DNA from: CBDBBY01 sp965205055
GTDB taxonomy: Bacteria; Pseudomonadota; Alphaproteobacteria; Rhodobacterales; Rhodobacteraceae
Assembly: GCA_965205055.1 (NCBI GenBank)
Contig: OZ242030.1
Coordinates: forward strand, 310,001-374,000
DNA length: 64,000 bases
Direction of reading: 5' to 3'
A program made the position numbers and the translations under genes. The notes under the pieces were generated by a model. It had not been told where the DNA came from, did no database searches, and saw only the letters and a list, made by a program, of their open reading frames with translations. Below, in pieces: positions 53,068 through 61,236 of this stretch (its first letter is position 1; the number at the start of each line of letters is the position of its first letter).

Positions 53068-54282
53068 ATGACGAATATTGATCACCGCTCTTCGTTCGCT
53101 CCCGGAGCCGGCATGCCGCCGCCGGTCATGGCCGGGCGCGAGAGGGAGAAGGCGCTGGTCGCCGGAGCGTTTGAACGCTTGGAAAAAGGCGTCAACCCGG
53201 CGGCCAATCTTGCGCTGATCGGCCCTCGTGGCAACGGCAAGACGGTTCTGCTCCGTTGGGCGCAATCCGAGGGAAATTCCCGACGCGGCAAGCTAAATTG
53301 CGTTAATCTGAAACCGCATCAATTTGAAACTCTGCCTGAGCTTGTCGAAGCGCTGGCGAGTTCAGGGATATTTAAGAATCTCGCTGGCGACGGTTTCTCG
53401 GTCAACATAAGTGCGCTTGGCGCTGGAATTGGGGTTGGTCGCAAGCAATCAACACGAAAGTTGCTTGAACCAGTTTTGCGCAAGCGATGCGCTGAATGCG
53501 GATTTGTGATCCTGATCGACGAAGCCCATATGCTGGATCGCAAGCCGGAAGTCTCGCGTACATTTTTCAATGATGTCCAATCCGTTGCAAGCGACGGCCT
53601 ACCGCTGCTGGTGATCCTCGCCGGCACGCCGGACATGTCGCCGCGGCTGAACATGATTGAAGCAACCTTTTGGAACCGACTGGAAAAAGTCGGCATCGGC
53701 CTGCTTGATTTTGAGGCTTCAAGGCTTGCTCTGCAGGAGCCATTGAAGAAATTGGATTACCGCATTGAAGAGAATGCGTTGGATCGTGCCGTCGAAGCAG
53801 CGCAGTGCTATCCGTATTTTCTTCAGCTGGTCGGTCGGGAGCTGCATATGGCTGCGGCTGCGGAACCGAGCAGGCTGAAACCGGGCGGCGTGATCGGAGA
53901 CGACATACTGGAAGTGGCGCTGCGAAACAGCCGAATTGCGCGGGATACCTATTACGCGGACCGGTATCGCGAACTGCGTACCCGCAGTCTTTTGCCAGCG
54001 GCAGAATCAGTTGCGGAAATTTTCAGATCCAACAATGCAAAGGCGATCACAGCCGCCGCATTTGAAGATGCCGTTTCGGGGTCCGTTAACTCGAAGCTGG
54101 ATGAAAGGGCTAAAGCGTCGGGAGCACAGGATGCGGCGCTGTGGGCCGAAGACGAACTGCGAAACCTGGGTTTCATCTGGAGTCAGGTTGGCGAAGAGCG
54201 CTTTTGCGAGCCCGGGTTGCCCGGCCTTATGGACTATGTCGTTGAATTGGCGGTACAGCGCCGAAACGAGCGCAGTCGCTAA
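53068..54282 (+). CDS. AAA ATPase (AAA_16/Cdc6-ExeA-like), function unknown
   Basis: The 404-residue protein begins with a disordered stretch and PPPVMAGREREKALVAGAFERL, then Walker A GPRGNGKT (about 52-59) and Walker B CGFVILIDEAHML (about 147-157). These are followed by LLVILAGTPDMSPRL (sensor 1-like) and a helical lid. The C-terminal 130 residues are helical and could be a winged-helix or other recognition domain, as in Orc1/Cdc6-type or TniB-like ATPases. No partner gene is obvious. Its position at the right end of the cargo hints at defence or mobility, but this is not shown. Confidence 0.78.
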   Translation: MTNIDHRSSFAPGAGMPPPVMAGREREKALVAGAFERLEKGVNPAANLALIGPRGNGKTVLLRWAQSEGNSRRGKLNCVNLKPHQFETLPELVEALASSGIFKNLAGDGFSVNISALGAGIGVGRKQSTRKLLEPVLRKRCAECGFVILIDEAHMLDRKPEVSRTFFNDVQSVASDGLPLLVILAGTPDMSPRLNMIEATFWNRLEKVGIGLLDFEASRLALQEPLKKLDYRIEENALDRAVEAAQCYPYFLQLVGRELHMAAAAEPSRLKPGGVIGDDILEVALRNSRIARDTYYADRYRELRTRSLLPAAESVAEIFRSNNAKAITAAAFEDAVSGSVNSKLDERAKASGAQDAALWAEDELRNLGFIWSQVGEERFCEPGLPGLMDYVVELAVQRRNERSR

Positions 54283-54545
54283 GCCGGGGCGCTTGATTCT
54301 ACCCCACTGTTCGGCCAGCCTGCGCCAATCAGATATCAGCCGCAGCAAGCGTGAGTTTGCTCATAGCCTCCGGGCCTCGTTCCTTGATCAGACAGCACCG
54401 GCGCACTCGCGCTATCAATTGCTGCATCGAAAGCAATCCCAGGCCCAACTTCCTCGATAGAAGAGCTTGTCGCGGCGCAGCCGCCTGACCAAAAAAATGT
54501 GACGCAACCCTTGACGGTCGACGCGTTGTCTTGGCGGTCTCCGTG
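54283..54545. other. Non-coding stretch at the right end of the cargo segment
   Basis: About 260 bp between the AAA ATPase and the right repeat. No gene, integrase or attachment-like core was recognised. Confidence 0.4.
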
Positions 54546-54712
54546 GGCTATCCGCATGAAATTGGAATGAGTTTGGCGATGTCCCGCGTCGAATCGGGCG
54601 CTTTCGGGCATGAGACCGTGTTGGCTTGTCATTTCGTTGGCGAAGAACGAAACGCGATTGCGTTTCTCTGTCGCCGTTCGATTCGGCAGGGACGCGGACG
54701 CATGGCCATCCT
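54546..54712 (+). pseudogene. 3' remnant of a third dimethylglycine-dehydrogenase-like gene
   Basis: The codons read GYPHEIGMSLAMSRVE and then ETVLACHFVGEERNAIA, against GYGHVVGKSLAMALVE and TELTCHIVGAERNAIII at the end of the intact paralogue at 41863. A one-base loss then shifts the frame, but the DNA still matches through GTCGCCGTTCGAT-CGGCAGG-ACGCGG. Only the last 55 or so codons of the gene survive. It lies directly upstream of the sugar dehydrogenase gene. Confidence 0.82.
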
Positions 54713-54816
54713 GCAGGGAGTTGCTTTCGCTGCGTTGCACCGGAGTCAGAGACTTGTTGAGAAGCCGAAATCAGGAATTGAGACCAATTATGATGGAAAA
54801 AGGAACAGGAGTTCGC
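54546..54816 (+). repeat. Right copy of the diverged direct repeat bracketing the defence cargo
   Basis: This copy pairs with 44107-44380. It spans the gene remnant, the following spacer, and the first codons of the sugar dehydrogenase gene (GGAAAAAGGAACAGGA versus GGAAAAAGAACAGGA in the left copy). That the similarity runs past the gene end into the next gene's start shows the left copy once belonged to the same neighbourhood. Confidence 0.72.
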
Positions 54817-56007
54817 ACTCTTGCGAAAAGCGCGGAGCATTCACCGTTGGCATCATGTCTGACCGCAGCGCTTGCGTCGTTGTTGATTGTGGCTTCGGCT
54901 TTCGAAATCTCCGCGGCGGAGACCAGGGTTGCGGACGGAAAACGGGTTTCGGTCGAGCGAATCGCATCGAAACTGGATGTTCCGTGGGCGATCGACTTTC
55001 TTCCCGGATGCGAATTCGTAGTGACCGAAAGAGGCGGCAAGCTGCTGCACTTCGATAGGGACGGAAACTGGACGGAAGTGGAAGGTGTTCCGAGGGTGAT
55101 CAGTCGGGGACAAGGCGGGCTTCTTGATGTCGTCGCGGCGCAAGATTTTCCGGATTCGCGGACGCTTTTCTTTTCATATTCCAAAAGACTGGAAGGCGGG
55201 GGTTCAGGAACCGCCGTCGCAAGCGCCAAGCTCAGCGAGAATGGAAAGAATTTGCAGGATTTGGCAGTGATCTTCGAGGCAAGGCATGTAGGCAGAGGAG
55301 GCTCTCATTACGGATCAAGCATCGTTGAAGCGCGGAACGGCGACTTGTTCGTAACGCTTGGCGAGCGGGGCGAGCCGGAACTCTCGCAAGATTTGTCCAA
55401 CCACAACGGCACAATCGTCAGGATTTCGCGCGACGGATCCGTTCCGGACGGAAATCCCTTTGCGGAGTCGCAAGGAGCGCTGCCCGAGATCTGGTCATAC
55501 GGCCACAGGAATCCGCAAGGCGCGGCGCTCGACGCGGAAGGCACGCTTTGGGCCGTTGAGCACGGCGCTCGCGGCGGCGACGAAATAAACAGGATCGGAA
55601 TGGGGCTCAACTACGGCTGGCCGGTGATCTCTTACGGAGTTCATTATTCCGGGAGGAAAATTGGCGAGGGAGTGGCGAAGGATGGCATGGAGCAGCCCGA
55701 ATTTTACTGGGATCCCTCGATCGCGCCGTCCGCGATCATGGTTTATTCGGGCAAGCTTTGGCCGGAATGGGAAGGCCATTTCTTTGTCGGGTCACTGAAG
55801 TTCGACTATATTTCCAGATTGGATCCCGAGGGCGGGCTGCGTGAGGTTGAGCAGATGAACTTTCCCGAGACGAAAAGAATCCGCGATGTTCAGGAGGCTC
55901 CGGACGGATCGATCTGGTTCCTTTCGGAAGACCGCGGCGCAGCCTATCGAATGGCTCCCGAGGGCGTCGACGACCCTCTGCCGGAGTGCGAGCCGCGCTC
56001 CCTGTAG
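54790..56007 (+). CDS. PQQ-dependent sugar dehydrogenase (YliI/GSDH-type beta-propeller)
   Basis: The 405-residue exported enzyme would oxidise an aldose using PQQ. The ATG at 54790 opens a signal peptide ending near ISAAE (about 35-40). The propeller then starts VERIASKLDVPWAIDFLPGC and continues with a likely catalytic His in GRGGSHYGSS or in the conserved GHRNPQGAALD. Further on, AVEHGARGGDEINRIGMGLNYGWPV is the GSDH family signature. PQQ biosynthesis genes are not in the window. The start lies inside the repeat copy, and its 3' end overlaps the convergent regulator gene by 64 bp. Confidence 0.88.
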   Translation: MMEKGTGVRTLAKSAEHSPLASCLTAALASLLIVASAFEISAAETRVADGKRVSVERIASKLDVPWAIDFLPGCEFVVTERGGKLLHFDRDGNWTEVEGVPRVISRGQGGLLDVVAAQDFPDSRTLFFSYSKRLEGGGSGTAVASAKLSENGKNLQDLAVIFEARHVGRGGSHYGSSIVEARNGDLFVTLGERGEPELSQDLSNHNGTIVRISRDGSVPDGNPFAESQGALPEIWSYGHRNPQGAALDAEGTLWAVEHGARGGDEINRIGMGLNYGWPVISYGVHYSGRKIGEGVAKDGMEQPEFYWDPSIAPSAIMVYSGKLWPEWEGHFFVGSLKFDYISRLDPEGGLREVEQMNFPETKRIRDVQEAPDGSIWFLSEDRGAAYRMAPEGVDDPLPECEPRSL

Positions 56008-56972
56008 GGCGTCGTGTTGTATGTGCTTCTGTAGCACTTGGAAAAATGGGATGGAGACCCGAACCCGCAGGCGACCGCCACGTCGATGACGGCCATGTCC
56101 GTCTGCATCAATAGGTTCCGAGCTTTTTGCAGTCTTAGCTCCATGTAGTACCGCTTGGGAGTCCGGTTCAGATACCTGCGGAACAGCCTCTCGAGCTGCC
56201 TGGAGCTCATGCCTTTCTCTTTCGCCAGAACGGTCGGCGAAATCGGCTCCTCGATGTTTTCCTCCATCATCTGGATGACTTGCGCGAGCTTCGGATGCCT
56301 GATTCCGAGCCGGGAGGGAACCGAAAGCCGTTGTTCGTCCGCATCGGTCCTTATGGTGTTGTAGATCAGCTGATCCGCGATGTCGTTGCTGAATTTCGTT
56401 CCGAAATCGTCCGATATGAGCCGAAGCATCAAGTCGATGGTCGAAACGCCGCCGGATGTCGTTATTCGATTTCCGTCGATCTTGAAGACCGACTTGCTGA
56501 CATCGAGTTCCGGGAACTCTTCCACCAGCCCATCCCGATTCTCCCAATGTATGGTTGCTGTTCGGTTGTGCAGCAGTTCCGCCTTCGCGAGGGTGTAAGC
56601 GGCTGTGCAAATTCCGACAATTCGTATCCCTTTCTTCGCCTCCCTCCGCAGCCATGACAAAACGGGCTTCCTCGAGGCTTCTCTCACATGGATTCCAGAA
56701 CAGACAACGACGGTATCGTCGCGGCCGACGGGCATGAGCTCGGAATCCACATTCACGATCACGCCGTTGGAACAACGGACGACGTTACCGTCCTCGGACA
56801 CGATTGTCCAATCGTAGACTTTGCGCCGCTTCATCAGATTGGCGATCCGCAAAGGTTCGATCGCTCCGGCGAACGCGATCATTGTGAAGTTGTCCAACAG
56901 CAAAAAGACGAAGCGCCGCGGATCATCGTTGCCGTCGATCAGAGTTTGTGGATTGCTTTGTTGTTGGACCAT
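55944..56972 (-). CDS. GlxA-family transcriptional regulator (DJ-1/PfpI domain plus AraC helix-turn-helix)
   Basis: The 342-residue regulator has an N-terminal DJ-1/PfpI-like domain (FVFLLLDNFTMIAFAGAIEPLRIANL, with a cysteine-containing GIRIVGICTAAYTLAKAELL elbow). The C-terminal pair of AraC helix-turn-helix motifs follows (SPTVLAKEKGMSSRQLERLFRRYL and VIDVAVACGFGSPSHFSKCYRSTY). In this family GbdR controls glycine betaine and dimethylglycine breakdown and ArgR-type members control arginine use. With dimethylglycine-dehydrogenase-like genes and a remnant of one nearby, a GbdR-like role is plausible but inferred. Confidence 0.9.
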   Translation of the reverse strand: MVQQQSNPQTLIDGNDDPRRFVFLLLDNFTMIAFAGAIEPLRIANLMKRRKVYDWTIVSEDGNVVRCSNGVIVNVDSELMPVGRDDTVVVCSGIHVREASRKPVLSWLRREAKKGIRIVGICTAAYTLAKAELLHNRTATIHWENRDGLVEEFPELDVSKSVFKIDGNRITTSGGVSTIDLMLRLISDDFGTKFSNDIADQLIYNTIRTDADEQRLSVPSRLGIRHPKLAQVIQMMEENIEEPISPTVLAKEKGMSSRQLERLFRRYLNRTPKRYYMELRLQKARNLLMQTDMAVIDVAVACGFGSPSHFSKCYRSTYNTTPYRERGSHSGRGSSTPSGAIR

Positions 56973-57183
56973 CGGACACGCACAGATTTCGCACAGTTTC
57001 GGTTTTGTTCGATTGACCTTAATTTATCGCGTTCAATTAGCAAACTTTTCTTATCAGAATCGGACAAATACAGAATTGGTCAAGTCCCGTTGCGGTCACG
57101 GACCGCAGAATTGAATATGGAGTTCGCAAGGTCAAGCGTGTAAGGGCCATCCGCAATGCTCGTTACCAAAAGGGTGCACGATT

Positions 57184-58575
57184 ATGGCAAGCGCATGGAA
57201 CAAAACGGGGTGGCGCTCCAAACCTAGGGTTCAAATGCCGGATTACCTCGATTCGGACGCGGTCGCGGCCACGAGCGCCAAGCTTTCCGGATGCCCGCCG
57301 CTGGTATTCGCCGGCGAGGTCTGGAAGATGAAGCGCGCGCTCGGCGATGTTTGCGAGGGGAAGGCATTCTTGCTTCAAGGCGGCGATTGCGCAGAAAGCT
57401 TCAAGGAATTCAATGCCGACACGATACGGGACACATTCCGAGTTCTGATGCAGATGGCGGTCGTACTGACCTTCAGCGCCAAATGCCCAGTCATCAAGGT
57501 CGGCAGAATGGCCGGTCAATTCGCCAAGCCGCGCTCATCTCCGACGGAAACCGTCGACGGCGTCGAGCTGCCCTCTTACCGCGGCGACATCATCAACGAT
57601 GTCGAGTTTTCGGCGGAGGCCCGGATACCCGACCCGGATCGGATGATTCAGGCGTATACGCAGGCGGCGGCTTCGTTGAACCTGCTCCGAGCGTTCAGCC
57701 AAGGAGGCTACGCGGACATTCGCCGTGTGCACACTTGGACTTTGGGCTTCACGAAGAGCAAAGCGGCGGAAAAATATCGCGGGCTTGCCGACAGAATCAC
57801 CGACGCGCTTGATTTCATGGAGGCGGCGGGCGTCAGCACCAGCACCACGAAATCACTTCGCACGGTCGATTTCTACACGAGCCACGAAGCTCTGCTGCTG
57901 GAATACGAGGAAGCCCTTTGCAGGGTTGATTCGACCACAGGGAAAACCATTGCCGGATCCGGCCATTTCATTTGGATCGGCGATCGCACGAGGGATCCTG
58001 AAGGTGCGCATGTCGAATTTTGCCGGGGCGTCCAAAATCCGATCGGCGTGAAGTGCGGTCCGTCCCTCCGGGTCGACGAAATCAAGAGGCTTCTTGAGAT
58101 CCTGAACCCGAGCAACGAGCCGGGCAGAATTACGCTGATTTGCCGCTTCGGCGAAAACAAGCTGGAAGATCATCTCCCGGCGTTGATCAAGGCTGTCGAA
58201 TCCGAGGGTGCGCAGGTCGTTTGGTCGTGCGACCCGATGCACGGAAATACGATCAAGGCTGCCAGCGGATACAAGACCCGGAGATTCGGGAGCGTCCTGA
58301 ACGAAGTCAAATCGTTCTTTCGGGTTCACGAAGCGGAAGGGACTTATCCCGGGGGTGTGCATTTCGAGATGACCGGCAAGGACGTGACCGAGTGCACCGG
58401 AGGGGTGAGCGCCGTATCGGACGAGACCTTGATGGACCGTTACCACACGGCCTGCGACCCGAGGCTCAACGCTTCGCAGTCGCTGGAGCTGGCGTTTCTG
58501 GTCGCGGAAGAGCTTGCCGAACGAATCGGAATTGCCGGAGGCCAGACGGAAAAGAGGGCGGCGGCGGGTTCATAG
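57184..58575 (+). CDS. Class II 3-deoxy-D-arabino-heptulosonate-7-phosphate synthase
   Basis: This enzyme joins phosphoenolpyruvate and erythrose-4-phosphate in the first step of the shikimate pathway. The 463-residue protein has the plant/actinobacterial-type motifs: LLQGGDCAESFKEF, KVGRMAGQFAKPRS, RVHTWTLGF, FYTSHEALLLEYEEAL, WIGDRTRDPEGAHVEF and VWSCDPMHGNT. The metal ligands (Cys, His, Glu, Asp) are within these. The ATG at 57184 gives MASAWNKTGWRSKP, the usual start. Divergent from the GlxA-type gene; the 210-bp gap should hold both promoters. Confidence 0.95.
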   Translation: MASAWNKTGWRSKPRVQMPDYLDSDAVAATSAKLSGCPPLVFAGEVWKMKRALGDVCEGKAFLLQGGDCAESFKEFNADTIRDTFRVLMQMAVVLTFSAKCPVIKVGRMAGQFAKPRSSPTETVDGVELPSYRGDIINDVEFSAEARIPDPDRMIQAYTQAAASLNLLRAFSQGGYADIRRVHTWTLGFTKSKAAEKYRGLADRITDALDFMEAAGVSTSTTKSLRTVDFYTSHEALLLEYEEALCRVDSTTGKTIAGSGHFIWIGDRTRDPEGAHVEFCRGVQNPIGVKCGPSLRVDEIKRLLEILNPSNEPGRITLICRFGENKLEDHLPALIKAVESEGAQVVWSCDPMHGNTIKAASGYKTRRFGSVLNEVKSFFRVHEAEGTYPGGVHFEMTGKDVTECTGGVSAVSDETLMDRYHTACDPRLNASQSLELAFLVAEELAERIGIAGGQTEKRAAAGS

Positions 58576-58612
58576 TCGGCGAGGCCGCCAAGTTCCGTTT
58601 CGGCCGCATTGG

Positions 58613-59425
58613 TCAAGCAATTGCCGAATGGGCTTGCGCGACCACTGCTTCGCAGTGGCGCGCAAGCACTTTCCGATTTGCGAAAGTCTCCACTTTTTCC
58701 GGCGAATGCAAAATGAGTTTCGCGACGCCTCCGCTTGGCGCCGTGAGTATGGTCCATAAGTGCGGCACGAAATCCATATCGCCCCACCACGCGTAAAGAC
58801 GGGGGTCTTCGCCCGTGGGCGAAAAATAACGCAAAGTCACAGGCTGAATATACAAGCGGTCGCGAATATCCGGTTCGAAGAATGCACCGAATAACGTGGA
58901 TTTGAATTGGACAACGCGCATGCCGTCGGTGCTTGTGCCTTCAGGAAAAATCAGCAGCTTGTCGCCGCATGCCAGCCGGTTCGCCAGATCCTTGCACTGT
59001 TTCGTGGCCTGCCTCGGGTCCCGTTCGATAAAGACGCTTCCTGTGGCATGCGCAAGAATCCCGATGCCGAACCAACTCCCGACGTCCTTGCGAGCCACGA
59101 AGCACGCTGGCTGCGACGCGCTCAACGTGAATATATCCAGCCACGAGGCGTGATTGGAAACGATGGCCCCGGGTCTCTGCAAAGCGACGCCTTGCTGCTT
59201 GAGCCCGATTCCAAGAATTCGCAAGCAGCCTCTGCAAACCGCCTGCATTATCCGCGGCGTGACCGGGCGTCCCCATGGCAACTCGCATATGCGGACGACG
59301 ACGAAGACGGGCAACGCTGCGTAGATCAGTACGAGCATGGAAGGCAAACGCCATGCCGCGCGTGAAATGCCCGGCAAACCGTGAGATTTGACCGGTCGCG
59401 GCTCCGCGGAGCGCCACGTTGTCAA
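58613..59425 (-). CDS. olsA: Lysophospholipid/lyso-ornithine-lipid acyltransferase (PlsC family, OlsA)
   Basis: The 270-residue membrane-bound acyltransferase has the NHxxxxD motif in VSNHASWLDIFTL and the phosphate-binding FPEGTSTDGMRV block. One hydrophobic helix precedes them (about 30-50). Because it overlaps olsB by 4 nt (ATGA), it most likely adds the second acyl chain to lyso-ornithine lipid; an ordinary 1-acylglycerol-phosphate acyltransferase role is the alternative. It is the second gene of the pair, as in rhizobia. Confidence 0.87.
   Translation of the reverse strand: MTTWRSAEPRPVKSHGLPGISRAAWRLPSMLVLIYAALPVFVVVRICELPWGRPVTPRIMQAVCRGCLRILGIGLKQQGVALQRPGAIVSNHASWLDIFTLSASQPACFVARKDVGSWFGIGILAHATGSVFIERDPRQATKQCKDLANRLACGDKLLIFPEGTSTDGMRVVQFKSTLFGAFFEPDIRDRLYIQPVTLRYFSPTGEDPRLYAWWGDMDFVPHLWTILTAPSGGVAKLILHSPEKVETFANRKVLARHCEAVVAQAHSAIA
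58632..58667. terminator. Strong inverted repeat between convergent genes
   Basis: GCTTGCGCG and CCACTGC pair with GCAGTGG and CGCGCAAGC around a TTC loop, with one bulged A: 16 base pairs in all. It lies inside the last codons of olsA, 57 bp after the stop of the convergent DAHP synthase gene. Neither side has a clear T run, so terminator function is only suggested by position and stem strength. Confidence 0.45.
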
Positions 59426-60240
59426 TCAGGACTCCGGTTTCGGACGTAGTAGTCGCGGTGTCGCTGCGACATTCTCTTCGTGTCCATAAGGAGGCAAACG
59501 TCAACAGTGTTGAAATCTATGTCGACGAAGGCGCCGTCGCCGATGAAGCCTCCGAGCCTGAGGTAGGCTTTGATCAAGGTCGGCATGTCCCTGATCGCCG
59601 CCGGTCTGTCGACTTTTTCAGGTGGCAGTCGGTCCGTCCGCACAGAATGCTCGCCCTTTGCCTTCACTCGAAGGTCTTCCGGCGCGAGGTGGTTGTGATG
59701 AAGATATGAAAGCGGCTGGGCGAGCGACTCCGCGTTCGTTCCGTGGAAGCTGGCAACCCCGAACATGATTTCGATTTCGTGCTTGAGAACGTATTCCGCA
59801 AGGCCGCCCCAAAGCTGGAACATCGCGGAGCCGTTCCGGTAGTCGGGATGAATGCAAGTCCGGCCGAGCTCGACGACCGGGCGGCCAAGATTCTTGATGA
59901 CGGAAAGATCGAATTCGCTTTCCGAATAAAAACCGCATTCCGATGCCGCGATATCTCCGCGCAGCAAGCGGTAGGAGCCGACCACATAGTTCGAATCGAG
60001 TCGATCCAACCGATTGTCGATCAAAATCAAATGATCGAACCATTCGTCGAACCGATCAGTCTCCAAGCGCTGCCCATGATCGGAATCCGAAGCGCTTGCT
60101 CCGAGTTCTTCCACGAAGACCATGTACCGAAGTCTTTTGGCCGCCGTGAGGTCTTCCTCTGATTCCGCGAGGCGAACTGTGAAATTGGTTTCTTCGAGAT
60201 CCATATTCCGCAGGTTTGTCTTGATCTTGGTCGAAAGCAT
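59422..60240 (-). CDS. olsB: L-ornithine N(alpha)-acyltransferase (OlsB, GNAT fold)
   Basis: OlsB transfers a 3-hydroxyacyl chain from ACP to ornithine, the first step of ornithine-lipid synthesis, which membranes use when phosphate is short. The 272-residue protein has the OlsB/hemolysin-type pattern: RLRYMVFVEELGA, DHLILIDN, VVGSYRLLRGD, VVELGRTCIHPDYRNGSAMFQLW and FGVASFHGTNAESLAQPLSYL. The upstream ATG at 60240 is used here; an ATG at 60204 (MDLEETNFTVRLAE) may be the true start. It overlaps olsA by 4 nt. Confidence 0.88.
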   Translation of the reverse strand: MLSTKIKTNLRNMDLEETNFTVRLAESEEDLTAAKRLRYMVFVEELGASASDSDHGQRLETDRFDEWFDHLILIDNRLDRLDSNYVVGSYRLLRGDIAASECGFYSESEFDLSVIKNLGRPVVELGRTCIHPDYRNGSAMFQLWGGLAEYVLKHEIEIMFGVASFHGTNAESLAQPLSYLHHNHLAPEDLRVKAKGEHSVRTDRLPPEKVDRPAAIRDMPTLIKAYLRLGGFIGDGAFVDIDFNTVDVCLLMDTKRMSQRHRDYYVRNRSPD

Positions 60241-60318
60241 CTACTTGCTTGAGTTGATGGCTGCAACGACGGACGTCAAGGCGAGGACTTCGAATTGGGT
60301 GCGTCCCACGATTCTTGG

Positions 60319-60905
60319 TTAAGCGGCGGCGGCGCTGCAAGCCCTCAAATCGAGGAATTCAGGCCAGCGGTTGTTTTTGAAGCAGCATTTGAAGGCGCGC
60401 AAGGCGTTGGCTCCCGCCTTCGACCAGCGGCACCCGGCTCCTTTGAATCGGCTGCCGACGATCTGCTTGCAGACGCTTTCCACGACGCCGGATCCGATCG
60501 GCCGTCCGCGCTTCCGGCAGATGCCGCCCATTCTATCCTTATTGGTCCTGTAGGTGCGGATCCAGGTCGCGACCGCTTCAAGCCGGCGGGGTGCCTTCAC
60601 GTCGGCGATGACGTTATCGACTCGCCCTGCGTTCGGTCGGTCATAGATCGTCTTCATCCAATTTGCCTGTTTGCGCTCGCGCGGCGCGGTTTTGACAGCG
60701 GCGTCCGCGCAATTGAGGGCATGGCACAGGTCGAGGACGAATGCCGCTTTCTGTCCGGGGAAGGCCTCCTCGCAGGCGTTGCGGATCCAAGGTGCCCCGC
60801 CGGACAGCACCGCCAATTCCTTGGCCGCGAACAAGCCGTTCCGGAGCCCGATTTGCCGCAGGCGAGCGCCGAAATCAGAGCTGCAGCCGCCGCCGCCCGC
60901 CGCTG
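60319..60905 (-). mobile_element. ISKra4-type transposase remnant
   Basis: The open frame holds SSDFGARLRQIGLRNGL, then FAAKELAVLSGGAPWIRNAC and EEAFPGQKAAFVLDLCHALN, and ends IGSGVVESVCKQIVGSRFKG with RWSKAGANAL. These match the C-terminal half of ISKra4-family transposases, including D and the G-S-G-x-V-E-S catalytic block. The N-terminal half is missing, so it is inactive. The frame continues upstream of its first TTG start, so I extend it to about 60905. Confidence 0.75.
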
Positions 60906-60942
60906 GTTGAACTGATTTCTGAAAATCAGGTGAGCCGCAATC

Positions 60943-61236
60943 TCAGTGATCACCTCTGCCCACAATGAGCGAAATGGCTGCTCCAAAAACTCCGATAATG
61001 CCTAGAATGCCCAAAACGCTAGCCGGCACAACCTTGTCGTACATTGCAAGAATAAAGGAAGAAAGAATGATCGCTATAAAGATAAACAAGCCCATCCATT
61101 GGCTGCGCTTAGTATCCCGGTCCATGCTTGCTAAAACGGAATCTTCCCAATTGTGTCGATGTTCTTGCTCTTTCTCAGCCATCCTGACAATGCGTTCGGC
61201 ACTGCCGGTGAGATGCTCTTCGTACTTGCCGAGCAT
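60943..61236 (-). CDS. DUF2335 small membrane protein, start uncertain
   Basis: From the only good ATG (61234-61236) the product has 97 residues: a charged N-terminal helix with YEEHLTGSAERIVRMAEKEQEHRH, then two membrane helices (about 48-66 and 71-91) ending IGVFGAAISLIVGRG. The sequence upstream stays in frame for about 60 more codons and contains the family's conserved SGPIPPPAMLGKYEE, but has no ATG, GTG or TTG start. Either an atypical start is used or a frameshift has separated it from its true beginning. Function is unknown; related proteins occur near phage and stress genes. Confidence 0.72.
   Translation of the reverse strand: MLGKYEEHLTGSAERIVRMAEKEQEHRHNWEDSVLASMDRDTKRSQWMGLFIFIAIILSSFILAMYDKVVPASVLGILGIIGVFGAAISLIVGRGDH

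Noticed and set aside
52625..53068. Minus-strand frame with protein-like stretches (HLEPKIIACPESCADG)
   Set aside because: Similarity cannot be named and the good stretches change frame; possibly debris, not a supported gene.
44381..54545. Integrase, excisionase or prophage genes that would mobilise the cargo
   Set aside because: No tyrosine or serine recombinase motif was seen in any frame; only dead IS fragments are present.
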